This document shows positions 44,260 through 51,970 of a stretch of 64,000 nt of DNA, piece after piece. The translations under genes and the position numbers were made by a program. How positions within the stretch are numbered: the first letter of the stretch is position 1; each line of letters opens with the position of its first letter. The notes below the pieces were generated by a model. It was not told the DNA's origin and ran no database searches. It saw only the letters and a list, made by a program, of their open reading frames with translations. Source of the DNA: a bacterium 1XD8-76 (lineage in GTDB: Bacteria; Bacillota; Clostridia; Lachnospirales; Lachnospiraceae); the NCBI GenBank assembly GCA_003611955.1, contig RAZE01000008.1:1-64000 (forward strand), given 5' to 3'.

Positions 44260-44456
44260 TATTTGAATAGCGTTTTTTGTGGTATTTTCTATACTTTTTA
44301 TTTCTGAAAACTGCGTAAAATCGTTGTTTTTGTGTGGCGTATTTTTATTTGCATGATTTCTTGGCAACGTTTTGGCACCAAAATACTTTTCTCCTTATTC
44401 ACCCTTATTACATGGTGCTAGCACCATGTCTAAACAATCACTAAGGAAAATACATA
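44260..44456. repeat. Island left-flank repeat R1, copy 1
   Basis: About 195 bases nearly identical to 47835-48030, starting immediately after the tuf 3' core in both cases. It contains TTGGCAACG and TTTGGCACCA (44361-44380), possible recombinase arm sites, and a perfect 20-bp palindrome centred on GCTAGC (44410-44429). Confidence 0.85.
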
Positions 44457-44491
44457 CTCCCCACATTTCCAAACAACCAAGCTACTATTGC

Positions 44492-45217
44492 TTACTGATC
44501 TTCATATTGCATAGGAACATATGGAAGAATTCCCCAAGTTATCTCATCAGCATAATGAACCTCCGTATGTATCATAGAGCGATAATCCGCAGCTGTTGCC
44601 TTTATACATGGAAATTCCTCACACTCTCTGCACTCTGATAATTTCTTCTTCGTCGCACACCCTTTCGCATTACATGGATCGTCTTTACAGTAGCAATTGT
44701 CACTGTAGCATCCCTCACAACGCATACTCCAATCTGTTTGCCCCCACATTTTACTTAATGACATTTCCATAGTCGTTCGCAGTTCTTCACTTGTATAAAT
44801 ATAATGAACGCACAAATCACAGCGCTGACCACATTTGGAATATAACGCACTTTCCTTTGGAAAAGGCTTACGATTAGGCTTCTTTTTAATTAATATGAGT
44901 TTTTTGACCTCTTGTAATTGCTCCAAAGTGTTTACATCAATAAACATCCATTTTCCATCATGGTAAGTTTTTGAATTATCATAATAATCGCACACATATT
45001 TTGAAAACTCGCTTTTCTGCATTTCAAAACATTCACGCTCTTTTTTGCCAAAAATAATTAAAAAAGTAAATTTATCTTCATGAATATATATTGTGACAAT
45101 AGTCTTTTGACCCTGCTTAAACTTCAATCCATCTTTGCCATCCCCGATTTCATCTAAACGATACTTGCCACGCATAAATACCATTGTTTCATGACTTATT
45201 TGCTCAAGGATAGTCAT
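44492..45217 (-). CDS. DUF3788-DUF3795 fusion protein
   Basis: 241 residues. The N-terminal part (about 1-115; GKYRLDEIGDGKDGLKFKQGQKTIVTIYIHEDKFTFLIIFGKKE) is DUF3788-like. The C-terminal part (about 125-215) is a cysteine-rich DUF3795-like zinc domain (SKCGQRCDLCVHY, RCEGCYSDNCYCKDDPCNAKGC, CRECEEFPC). The biochemical role is unknown. It is the only cargo of the first tuf-bounded island and is much more AT-rich than the core genome. Confidence 0.75.
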   Translation of the reverse strand: MTILEQISHETMVFMRGKYRLDEIGDGKDGLKFKQGQKTIVTIYIHEDKFTFLIIFGKKERECFEMQKSEFSKYVCDYYDNSKTYHDGKWMFIDVNTLEQLQEVKKLILIKKKPNRKPFPKESALYSKCGQRCDLCVHYIYTSEELRTTMEMSLSKMWGQTDWSMRCEGCYSDNCYCKDDPCNAKGCATKKKLSECRECEEFPCIKATAADYRSMIHTEVHYADEITWGILPYVPMQYEDQ

Positions 45218-45376
45218 AGGATATCTCCATACTTTCTTTTTTTGATTATATCATTTTCATTCTCCATTTGCCACAAAAATATAGGGCAGTGGAAACGATA
45301 CAGTTCAAGTTACAGTATCACAAGGACAAAGAACGGGCTGAACAGGTAAAGCAAATAAAAGGTTGGTAAAAATACA

Positions 45377-45420
45377 AACTCCGATGAAACTTGGCACCAT
45401 TTTCATCGGAGTTCTTTTTT
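45377..45420 (+). terminator. Terminator of the lost rightward gene in R2 copy 1
   Basis: A perfect 13-bp stem around an 11-base loop that contains TTGGCACC, then TTCTTTTTT. The same structure recurs at 50516-50558. Confidence 0.8.
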
Positions 45421-45464
45421 ATGGCACCATTTTACACATTTTCACTGTTGCAAAGTTTCAAAAA

Positions 45465-45490
45465 GGGCTTCCCGATTTCTCGGAAAGCCC
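45465..45490 (-). terminator. tuf-type terminator, displaced copy
   Basis: The stem GGGCTTCCCGA/TCGGAAAGCCC is identical to the one that follows intact tuf at 50615-50640, here downstream of tuf 3' copy B. Confidence 0.75.
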
Positions 45491-45514
45491 CACAAAAATC
45501 CAGCTTTTTACTGA

Positions 45515-45571
45515 TTACTCGATGATAGTAGCCACACGACCAGAACCTACTGTACGTCCACCTTCACGGAT
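45515..45571 (-). repeat. Displaced tuf 3' end, copy B
   Basis: Minus strand encodes [17 protein letters not shown] and stop, followed downstream by the normal tuf terminator. Homology to intact tuf extends to the codon before REGG and then ends at 45571. Confidence 0.88.
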
Positions 45572-45688
45572 TAGGTTGGGAGAACCTTACATGGCAGATA
45601 GCGTGTTTTCGGGGTTTTCTGTTATCACATTTTCTAAAAATATTGATCTTCTCTGCATTTTCAAAATTTTTGTAGCCGCAACATCTCC

Positions 45689-46735
45689 TCACTCCAAATT
45701 TCTATCTTCCAACAACTTTTGCAACTCCTCCTTACTTGGAAGAACAGTTTGATACTTGCTCGCAAATATCTGGCTATTATTTTCAGGAAGAGTCATCTCA
45801 ATTACAGCATCCTTTTTATCCTTACAAATGATAATCCCAATAGTCGGATTCTCATCTTCCATTTTAACCTTACGATCATAATAGTTTATATACATCTGCA
45901 TCTGTCCTATGTTCTCATGCTTTAGTTTCCCAATTTTAAGGTCAAACAGAACAAAACAACGCAGCAAACGATTGTAGGTCACTAAATCAACTCTATAATG
46001 ATCTTCCTCAAAAGTAAAACGCACTTGTCTTCCAACAAATGTAAATCCTCTTCCAAGTTCCAACAAAAACTGCTGCAGATGGTCTATAATTTTTTCTTCC
46101 AATTCCGATTCTGAATACGATGCCAACTCTGGCAATCCAGTAAACTCCAAAACATATGGATCTTTAAAAATATCTTCCGGAGATTCAATTACCTGTCCTT
46201 CCTGCGCAAGCTTCATAACCTCATTTTTATCTCTGCTCAGGGCCAATCTTTCATAAAGCGAACTTCCATACTGTCTCCCCAATTCATTTTTATTCCATCC
46301 ATTACGATATGACTCAATTTCATAAAAATGACGTTCATCTTCATTCGTAATTCGCATTAAAATCAAATAGTGTGACCAACTCAAGTAAAATTTACGTCCT
46401 TCTCTCGTTATTGGCAACTGTTCAGATTGGGTAAATGCCGTTTCCCCAATTGAGTCTTTGGAATAAACCATATAAAACTTGCGCATTAATTTCAAATTTT
46501 CATAAGAAAACCCTCGCCCAAGTTCTTTTGTCAGTTTGTCTGATAACTGTCTTAAAATATATTTCCCATATTCCGCTCGATTTTTACCTTGTTGCTCTTC
46601 CTCCACAATTATCCTGCCTGCCTCATAATAGGAATAAACCATTGTCGTATTAACAGCCGCCGCAACACTCTTTTTTGCATTTTGAAATAATTGTAGTACC
46701 TGTTTGTAGAAACTTTCTTTTATAATTTCGTCCAT
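45689..46735 (-). CDS. DUF1016 PDDEXK nuclease family protein (YhcG-like)
   Basis: 348 residues from ATG 46735 (AAAGGAAA upstream). The N-terminal DUF1016_N helical domain contains TTMVYSYYEAGRIIVEEEQQGKNRAEYGKYILRQLSDKL and SWSHYLILMRI. The C-terminal nuclease domain has FTFVGRQVRF and YRVDLVTYNRLLRCFVLFDLKIGKL, giving the Asp and Glu/Asp-x-Lys type core (DLVTYN, DLKIG). Proteins of this family are often found in mobile and defence islands. AT-rich; lies between tuf copies B and C. Confidence 0.82.
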   Translation of the reverse strand: MDEIIKESFYKQVLQLFQNAKKSVAAAVNTTMVYSYYEAGRIIVEEEQQGKNRAEYGKYILRQLSDKLTKELGRGFSYENLKLMRKFYMVYSKDSIGETAFTQSEQLPITREGRKFYLSWSHYLILMRITNEDERHFYEIESYRNGWNKNELGRQYGSSLYERLALSRDKNEVMKLAQEGQVIESPEDIFKDPYVLEFTGLPELASYSESELEEKIIDHLQQFLLELGRGFTFVGRQVRFTFEEDHYRVDLVTYNRLLRCFVLFDLKIGKLKHENIGQMQMYINYYDRKVKMEDENPTIGIIICKDKKDAVIEMTLPENNSQIFASKYQTVLPSKEELQKLLEDRNLE

Positions 46736-46856
46736 AAAATTTCCTTTCAAAATTACACATTTTGAATTCGGTAAATACCATTTACCCAATTCAAACGCAT
46801 CTCATTTATATCCCTGGCCTGATGTTTGTTCTTGAAATCCCAGTTTCATATTATGT

Positions 46857-47348
46857 CTAAATTTTCTTCAATATAAACTTGGTCTTCCCAACCGGATATG
46901 GTACTCCTGCCCTCGCATACTTCCCAACCGAAACGACTTTGCCTTCCATTTCCTCATTGTCTGCGCCGACCGGCACAATGACACCGTCACCTATCTGTAT
47001 TCTATCATCTTCGGTACGATATGAAAACACCCGGTTTGAGAAAGGAAGCAGCATCCCACAATAAGTATATATGATTTTATCATCGACATGAGCCTGCGTT
47101 TGTGTCTGCTTGACGCTTTGCAGCCTTTCCTCTCGGCGTTGTTTTCTTACTGCTTCGGTCTTTTCTTTCCATGCCTCATATTTATCATTATCTTCCACAC
47201 GGTTTATATACTCAGCAATCTCTTTTTCCCATTCCGGTATTTCATCCTGCACCATTCCGATATCAATCTCTTTGACAATCGGCAGGAGTCTGTCCCGAAA
47301 CCACTTCATGGATTCACATTCCTCATAATTTTTGCAATCCGTAATCAT
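46857..47348 (-). CDS. Hypothetical island protein with charged coil and C-terminal beta domain
   Basis: 163 residues. The middle (about 60-95) is a Lys/Arg/Glu-rich coil, and the C-terminal 65 residues look like a small beta domain (YCGMLLPFSNRVFSYRTEDD, IQIGDGVIVPVGADNEEMEGKVVSVGKY). No family is recognised and no ribosome binding site is obvious before the start, so it may be the tail of a larger gene. Confidence 0.45.
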   Translation of the reverse strand: MITDCKNYEECESMKWFRDRLLPIVKEIDIGMVQDEIPEWEKEIAEYINRVEDNDKYEAWKEKTEAVRKQRREERLQSVKQTQTQAHVDDKIIYTYCGMLLPFSNRVFSYRTEDDRIQIGDGVIVPVGADNEEMEGKVVSVGKYARAGVPYPVGKTKFILKKI

Positions 47349-47378
47349 ACATCCGGTTAGCCTGTTTATCTCTTTCCA

Positions 47379-47615
47379 CTAGCCGGCCGCCTTATCCAGC
47401 GCCTTTCTGAAAAGAGCCTCCGCCATGGCTGCCTTTCCTTCCCTGATTGCTCCTACAATCAATCGGGAAATTCCATTAGACATTGCACACCCTGCTGCCA
47501 TAAAATTCCGATAGAATTCCGGATTCTCATCCATATAGTGAACCAGCTCCGCTGTGTACCCGTCAGGAAGACTATAATATCTGTCTATCACTTCCACGCT
47601 CAGATCATATGGCAC
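47379..47615 (-). CDS. Short hypothetical ORF, possibly a gene fragment
   Basis: 78 residues, helical and Ala/Met-rich (GYTAELVHYMDENPEFYRNFMAAGCAMSNGISRLIVGAIREGKAAMAEALFRKAL). No family is recognised. There is no clear ribosome binding site. Composition is less AT-rich than its neighbours, which suggests it came from a different source. It could be the C-terminal end of a broken gene. Confidence 0.35.
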   Translation of the reverse strand: MPYDLSVEVIDRYYSLPDGYTAELVHYMDENPEFYRNFMAAGCAMSNGISRLIVGAIREGKAAMAEALFRKALDKAAG

Positions 47616-47669
47616 TTGGCATTATTAAACATAACCAAATTCATATCTGATCCTACTACACATCCATAT

Positions 47670-47715
47670 GGGGGTGCCGCTCAATCATCTAATTTGATGA
47701 TTTTGCGACACCCCC
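47670..47715. terminator. Strong hairpin upstream of tuf copy C terminator
   Basis: GGGGGTG (47670-47676) pairs with CACCCCC (47709-47715), and an inner stem AATCATC/GATGATT closes on a TAATTT loop. T-rich sequence follows on the + strand. It is a terminator or a small inverted-repeat element. Confidence 0.6.
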
Positions 47716-47730
47716 TTTCCACATAAAAAG

Positions 47731-47755
47731 ACTTTCGGAGAAATCCCCGAAAGCC
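47731..47755 (-). terminator. tuf-type terminator of copy C
   Basis: CTTTCGG (47732-47738) pairs with CCGAAAG (47747-47753). It is similar in form to, but diverged from, the terminator of intact tuf, and lies 25 bases past the stop codon of copy C. Confidence 0.6.
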
Positions 47756-47779
47756 TTGATTTTACTGAATAAATTATAA

Positions 47780-47834
47780 TTACTTAATAATTATAGCAAC
47801 CCTACCAGAACCAACAGTCCTGCAACCCTCACGG
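47780..47834 (-). repeat. Displaced tuf 3' end, copy C (diverged)
   Basis: Minus strand encodes [17 protein letters not shown] and stop: recognisably EF-Tu, with Gly to Cys and terminal Glu to Lys changes. The boundary with R1 falls at CCGTGAGG exactly as in copy A. Confidence 0.82.
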
Positions 47835-48030
47835 TATTTGAATAGCGTTTTTTGTGGTATTTTCTATACTTTTTATTTCTGAAAACTGCGTAAAATCGTT
47901 GTTTTTGTGTGGCGTATTTTTATTTGCATGATTTCTTGGCACCGTTTTGACACCAAAATACTTTTCTCCTTATCCACCCAAATTACATGGTGCTAGCACC
48001 ATATATAAATAATCATTAAGGAAAACAGCC
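47835..48030. repeat. Island left-flank repeat R1, copy 2
   Basis: Near-identical to 44260-44456. It contains TTGGCACCG and TTTTGACACCA (47936-47954) and the GCTAGC-centred palindrome (47985-48003). Confidence 0.85.
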
Positions 48031-48074
48031 GTATTGCCCTTGCGAAAAATATTGTCGCTATTTTCAAACTTACT

Positions 48075-48971
48075 CTATATATTTTCGTTTCCTAAATACT
48101 CTTTCATCAAATTCATCGCCAATTCCATTTGTGGGCTTATCCATTTATTTTTGTGATAAATATAAAAAGAATGACACTTTTTTTCATCAAGTTCCGTTTT
48201 AATCGGCATAAGAGAACCGTTTTTCAATTCTTCCCCGATAGAATATGTGGGAACAACTGCAATTCCCAAATCATTCATAACACATCTTTTTACTGCTTCT
48301 ATACTTTGTACTTTCATGGGCGCATTGAGAACAATGTCTTTTTCGGCTAGGTATTTATCCATATCCAACTGATAATATCCGTCCGGCTCATTACAAATCA
48401 AACTAAACGGCTTGCGTTGGTTCGGCGTAACAAAGTCAAGCAGACTTCTGTCAGCAAAAGGGGAAGCAACAAGAACCGCTTTATAGTTACCAAGTTGCTT
48501 ATGTATGACGCTATCGGGATAACTTTCTTTTTCACAGTTTATGCCTATATCGGCAGTTCCGTCCACAACAGACTGATTGATTTCCCCGGACTGTATGGAA
48601 TTGATTATAAGCTGCACATTAGGGGCTTCATGTGCAAATGCCCGGATAAACGGCTGCATATTATAGATTAAAATAGAGTCCGGGATTGCCAGTTTTAAAG
48701 AGCCGGATATTTCAGACAGGCTTTTTCCGTAGTTTCCGATTTGTTCCGCTCCCTGTAAAATCATATCAATATACGGCATGATATCCTTTCCTGCCTGTGT
48801 AAGTTCCATGCGTCTGCCTATCTTCTCAAACAATTTCAATGCTAATTCTTCTTCAAGCTGTTTGATTTGGAATGTTACCGTTGATTGCGTATAGCCCAAC
48901 TTGTCCGCTGCCTTTTGAAAACTTCCCATTTCAAGAATTGTCTTGAAAGTGACTAAACTCTTTGTATTCAT
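48075..48971 (-). CDS. LysR family transcriptional regulator
   Basis: 298 residues from ATG 48971 (AAGGAGAG upstream). The winged helix is at the N terminus (TFKTILEMGSFQKAADKLGYTQSTVTFQIKQLEEELALKLFEKIGRRMELTQAG) and the effector-binding domain follows (SLKLAIPDSILIYNMQPFIRAFAHEAPNVQLIINSIQSGEINQSVVDGTADIGI). It is divergent from the acyl-CoA dehydrogenase gene and probably controls it through the palindrome in the shared 130-base gap. Cargo of island 2. Confidence 0.88.
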   Translation of the reverse strand: MNTKSLVTFKTILEMGSFQKAADKLGYTQSTVTFQIKQLEEELALKLFEKIGRRMELTQAGKDIMPYIDMILQGAEQIGNYGKSLSEISGSLKLAIPDSILIYNMQPFIRAFAHEAPNVQLIINSIQSGEINQSVVDGTADIGINCEKESYPDSVIHKQLGNYKAVLVASPFADRSLLDFVTPNQRKPFSLICNEPDGYYQLDMDKYLAEKDIVLNAPMKVQSIEAVKRCVMNDLGIAVVPTYSIGEELKNGSLMPIKTELDEKKCHSFYIYHKNKWISPQMELAMNLMKEYLGNENI

Positions 48972-49101
48972 TTTAACTCTCCTTGATATATCGAATTTAT
49001 CGAATTTTGAAATCAAAATTATTCAATTTTTTTATTCTTTTTCTCATGCTATTATAAAACGGTAAAGAAAAAATATCAATCAGTTTTCAAGGAGGTACCA
49101 T
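48972..49101. promoter_or_regulatory. LysR / acyl-CoA dehydrogenase divergent control region
   Basis: A perfect inverted repeat AATTTTGA-AA-TCAAAATT occupies 49003-49020, next to two direct ATCGAATTT copies (about 48989-49007). This is a plausible LysR site. The rightward -10 is probably TATTATAAAA near 49051. Confidence 0.55.
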
Positions 49102-50244
49102 ATGAATTTCAAGTTTAGTGCGGACGAGCAGAAAGTAATAGACCTTATTCACGAATTTGGTGTGAATGAGGTTGTACCGTTGGCGGCAGAAATTGACGAG
49201 CAGGAACGATTTCCCGAAGAACACCGAAACAGGTTGGCAGAGTTAGGTATGATGGGGATTTGCTACCCGAAAGAATACGGCGGCGCAGGACATTCCTATC
49301 TTGCCTATATCGCCGTGATTGAGGAATTGGCAAAACATTGTTCCACTACGTCCGTTATGTTGTCCGACCACCATTCTTTAGGCTCTTTCCCTCTTTCAGA
49401 GTTTGGCACAGAAGACCAGAAACAGAAATACCTTGTGCCGCTTTTGAAAGGAGAAAAATTAGGCGCATTTGCAGTAACAGAGCCGTCCGCAGGCAGCGAC
49501 TTAGGAAATCAGCAGACAACCGCCGTTGATATGGGCGACTATTGGCTACTGAATGGTTCAAAAATCTTTATTACCAACGGTTTTTATGCAGATACATACT
49601 TTGTTACCGCTATGACAGACAAAAGCCAACGTAGCAGAGGTATCTCCGGCTTTATTGTAGAAAAAGGCACTCCCGGCTTTACTTTTGGAACAAAGGAAAA
49701 GAAAATGGGTATCCGTGGTTCTGCGACATACGAGTTAGTTTTCACGGATTGTAAGATACCAAAAGAAAACTTATTAGGCGAATTAGGCAAAGGCTTCAAA
49801 ATGGCTCTTATGACCTTAGATGGCGGACGTATCGGCGTAGCGGCACAGGCATTAGGTATCGCACAGGGAGCGATTGACCATTGTAAAAAATATGTCACAG
49901 AGCATATGCAGGGCGAGCAGAGAATTTCACAATATCAGTTTACACAGTTTGAACTTGCCGATATGCAGACAAGAGTTGACGCAGCACGTTTGTTAGTATA
50001 TCGTGCGGCACAGGCAAAGCAGGAACACGAGCCTTTCTCACATCTTGCGGCTATGGGTAAATTATATGCGGCAGAAGCGGCTACAAACGTGACACGCCGT
50101 TGTGCGCAGCTTGCTGACTTCAACGGATATTCACGAACTTATCCATTTGAGCGTTTCATGCGTGACGCAAAAATCACGGAAATATACGAGGGGACAAGTG
50201 AGGTCCAAAGAATGGTTATTTCCTCATATATGGGTATAAAATAA
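49102..50244 (+). CDS. Acyl-CoA dehydrogenase (second paralogue, island cargo)
   Basis: 380 residues. Motifs FAVTEPSAGSDLG, GSKIFITNG, DGGRIGVAAQALG and ITEIYEGTSEVQRM are all intact, with Glu363 as the expected catalytic base. CAAGGAGG precedes the ATG. Unlike bcd at 6812-7978 it is AT-rich and its codon choice favours A/T endings, so it was probably acquired. No Etf genes accompany it; either it uses the chromosomal EtfAB or its own partners were left behind. Substrate chain type is unknown. Confidence 0.9.
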   Translation: MNFKFSADEQKVIDLIHEFGVNEVVPLAAEIDEQERFPEEHRNRLAELGMMGICYPKEYGGAGHSYLAYIAVIEELAKHCSTTSVMLSDHHSLGSFPLSEFGTEDQKQKYLVPLLKGEKLGAFAVTEPSAGSDLGNQQTTAVDMGDYWLLNGSKIFITNGFYADTYFVTAMTDKSQRSRGISGFIVEKGTPGFTFGTKEKKMGIRGSATYELVFTDCKIPKENLLGELGKGFKMALMTLDGGRIGVAAQALGIAQGAIDHCKKYVTEHMQGEQRISQYQFTQFELADMQTRVDAARLLVYRAAQAKQEHEPFSHLAAMGKLYAAEAATNVTRRCAQLADFNGYSRTYPFERFMRDAKITEIYEGTSEVQRMVISSYMGIK

Positions 50245-50663
50245 ACCCCTACTCTAACTCACAGGAGGATAATAACATAGGAAAAATAGCAATCTTAATC
50301 TACGAGGACAGCAAGGAGCAGGAATAATACATTTTCCGGGATTGGAAATAAGACTATTTCAACGCCGGTTACTTCAAGACGGGGAGGACGTGTGTCAATC
50401 AAGCATTTCTATCGTGTTTTGTAATCTGCGGAAAAATGATACAGTTCAAGTTACAGTATCACAAAAACAAGGAACGGGCAGAACAGGTAAAACAAATAAA
50501 AGGTTGGTAAAAGCAAACTCCGATGAAAAATGGCACCAAATTTCATCGGAGTTCTTTTTACGGCACCATTTTGGCACTGCTTACAACTTTTTCACTGTTG
50601 CAAAGTTTTAAAAAGGGCTTCCCGATTTCTCGGAAAGCCCCATAAAATCCAGCTTTTTACTAA
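50245..50663. other. Gene-free right end of island 2
   Basis: 419 bases. Just after the dehydrogenase, AGGAGG is followed by ATAGGAAAAATAGCAATC, encoding GKIAILIYEDSKEQE and a stop with no start codon: the relic of a further gene. Repeat R2 copy 2 begins at 50438. Open frames crossing this stretch lack coding character. Confidence 0.5.
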
Positions 50664-50720
50664 TTACTCGATGATACTAGCCACACGACCAGAACCTACT
50701 GTACGTCCACCCTCACGGAT
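50438..50720. repeat. Island right-flank repeat R2, copy 2 (merges into intact tuf)
   Basis: Matches 45297-45571: the end of the same rightward ORF (QFKLQYHKNKERAEQVKQ, then IKGW), the same terminator (50516-50528 with 50541-50553), GGCACC motifs, the tuf terminator (50615-50640) and the tuf 3' core. Confidence 0.88.
50615..50640 (-). terminator. Terminator of tuf
   Basis: The stem GGGCTTCCCGA/TCGGAAAGCCC lies 24 bases past the tuf stop, with TTTTTAAAAC after it on the minus strand. Confidence 0.8.
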
Positions 50721-51851
50721 AGCGAATGTAAGACCCTGCTCCATAGCGATCGGATGAATCAGTTCGATTGTCATCTCGATGTTATCGCCAGGCATACACA
50801 TCTCAACACCTGCAGGCAGATTGATAACGCCTGTAACGTCTGTTGTTCTGAAGTAGAACTGAGGTCTGTAGTTGTTGAAGAAAGGAGTGTGACGACCACC
50901 CTCGTCTTTCGTCAAAACGTAAACCTGAGCCGTAAATTTCTTATGGCATGTCACGGAACCGGGTTTTGCAAGAACCTGTCCTCTTTCGATTTCAGTTCTG
51001 TTGATACCACGAAGCAGCGCACCGATATTATCACCTGCCTGAGCCTCATCCAGCATCTTACGGAACATCTCGATACCTGTTACAACAGTCTTCTTTGTCT
51101 CTTCCTTGATACCAACGATCTCAACTTCCTCGTTCAGGTGCAGAGTACCTCTCTCCACTCTACCGGTAGCAACTGTACCACGGCCTGTGATCGTAAATAC
51201 ATCCTCGACAGGCATCAGGAACGGCTTATCTGTGTCACGCTCAGGATCAGGAATATAGGAATCAACTGTCCCCATCAGTTCCATGATCTTGTCGCCCCAT
51301 TCACCCTGAGGATCTTCCAGAGCTTTCAAAGCGGAACCCTTGATGATCGGGCAGTCATTGAAGCCGTACTCCTCAAGCTGTTCTGTCACTTCCATCTCAA
51401 CCAGCTCGATCAGCTCTTCGTCGTCAACCATATCACACTTGTTCAGGAATACTACGATATAAGGTACGCCTACCTGACGGGACAGAAGGATGTGCTCCTT
51501 TGTCTGAGCCATAACACCGTCCGTAGCAGCAACTACAAGGATAGCGCCGTCCATCTGAGCCGCGCCTGTGATCATGTTCTTTACATAGTCAGCATGGCCC
51601 GGGCAGTCAACGTGTGCGTAATGTCTATTCTCTGTCTGATACTCTACGTGTGCGGTAGAAATAGTGATACCACGCTCTCTCTCTTCCGGAGCCTTATCGA
51701 TATTCTCGAAATCTACCTTTTCATTACCGGATACTCTCTCAGCGAGCACCTTTGTGATCGCAGCTGTCAGAGTTGTTTTACCATGGTCAACGTGGCCGAT
51801 GGTACCAATGTTACAATGGGTTTTGGTTCTGTCAAATTTAGCTTTAGCCAT
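50664..51851 (-). CDS. tuf: Elongation factor Tu
   Basis: 395 residues, full length. GTPase motifs [14 protein letters not shown] and NKCD are intact. The final 18 codons ([17 protein letters not shown]) are the sequence repeated at 44205, 45515 and 47780, and the element-like repeat R2 abuts the 3' end, so the gene's own tail may have been supplied by an integrated element. It has its own promoter at 51930-51957 and follows fusA by 119 bases. Confidence 0.98.
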   Translation of the reverse strand: MAKAKFDRTKTHCNIGTIGHVDHGKTTLTAAITKVLAERVSGNEKVDFENIDKAPEERERGITISTAHVEYQTENRHYAHVDCPGHADYVKNMITGAAQMDGAILVVAATDGVMAQTKEHILLSRQVGVPYIVVFLNKCDMVDDEELIELVEMEVTEQLEEYGFNDCPIIKGSALKALEDPQGEWGDKIMELMGTVDSYIPDPERDTDKPFLMPVEDVFTITGRGTVATGRVERGTLHLNEEVEIVGIKEETKKTVVTGIEMFRKMLDEAQAGDNIGALLRGINRTEIERGQVLAKPGSVTCHKKFTAQVYVLTKDEGGRHTPFFNNYRPQFYFRTTDVTGVINLPAGVEMCMPGDNIEMTIELIHPIAMEQGLTFAIREGGRTVGSGRVASIIE

Positions 51852-51929
51852 TTTCTAAAGTCCTCCTTATTTTTGTTACCTTGTTCCAAAATTGATGTTT
51901 TTCCAAAATCATACAATCAGCTATCTCTG

Positions 51930-51957
51930 ATTATATCAAAACTATTGATATTTTCAA
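51930..51957 (-). promoter_or_regulatory. Promoter of tuf
   Basis: Minus strand TTGAAA (51952-51957), 16 bases, TATAAT (51930-51935), in the fusA-tuf gap. This allows tuf expression apart from the str operon. Confidence 0.75.
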
Positions 51958-51970
51958 GAGTTTTTCTTAT

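Larger units (their letters stand above)
45297..45571. repeat. Island right-flank repeat R2, copy 1
   Basis: About 275 bases closely matching 50438-50720. It holds the 3' end of a rightward ORF ending IKGW, its terminator (13-bp stem 45377-45389 with 45401-45413, then T6), GGCACCA motifs at 45393 and 45423, the tuf-type terminator and the tuf 3' core. Confidence 0.88.
45218..45688. other. Right flank of island 1 and tuf copy B region
   Basis: 471 bases without an intact gene. In order: an AT-rich stretch, repeat R2 copy 1 with two terminators, tuf 3' copy B, then unrelated AT-rich DNA. In R2, the + strand retains the last ~25 codons of a lost gene (QFKLQYHKDKERAEQVKQ ending IKGW). Confidence 0.6.
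47616..48074. other. Gene-free junction holding tuf copy C and repeat R1
   Basis: 459 bases: a strong hairpin at 47670-47715, a tuf-type terminator at 47731-47755, tuf 3' copy C, R1 copy 2 and a short AT-rich tail to the LysR gene. No protein-coding gene is supported. Confidence 0.6.

Noticed and set aside
44372..44638. 88-codon + strand ORF in the first R1 region
   Set aside because: It crosses the repeat boundary, overlaps the DUF3788-DUF3795 gene antisense and has no ribosome binding site.
44205..45571. Tuf tails read as pseudogenes of duplicated tuf genes
   Set aside because: Only the last ~18 codons are present each time and two copies break at the same base, next to a shared flank. 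Random decay of full duplicates would leave unequal pieces.
50342..50611. 89-codon + strand ORF before tuf
   Set aside because: It runs in a different frame from the conserved ORF end (IKGW) that both R2 copies share, and through the terminator hairpin.
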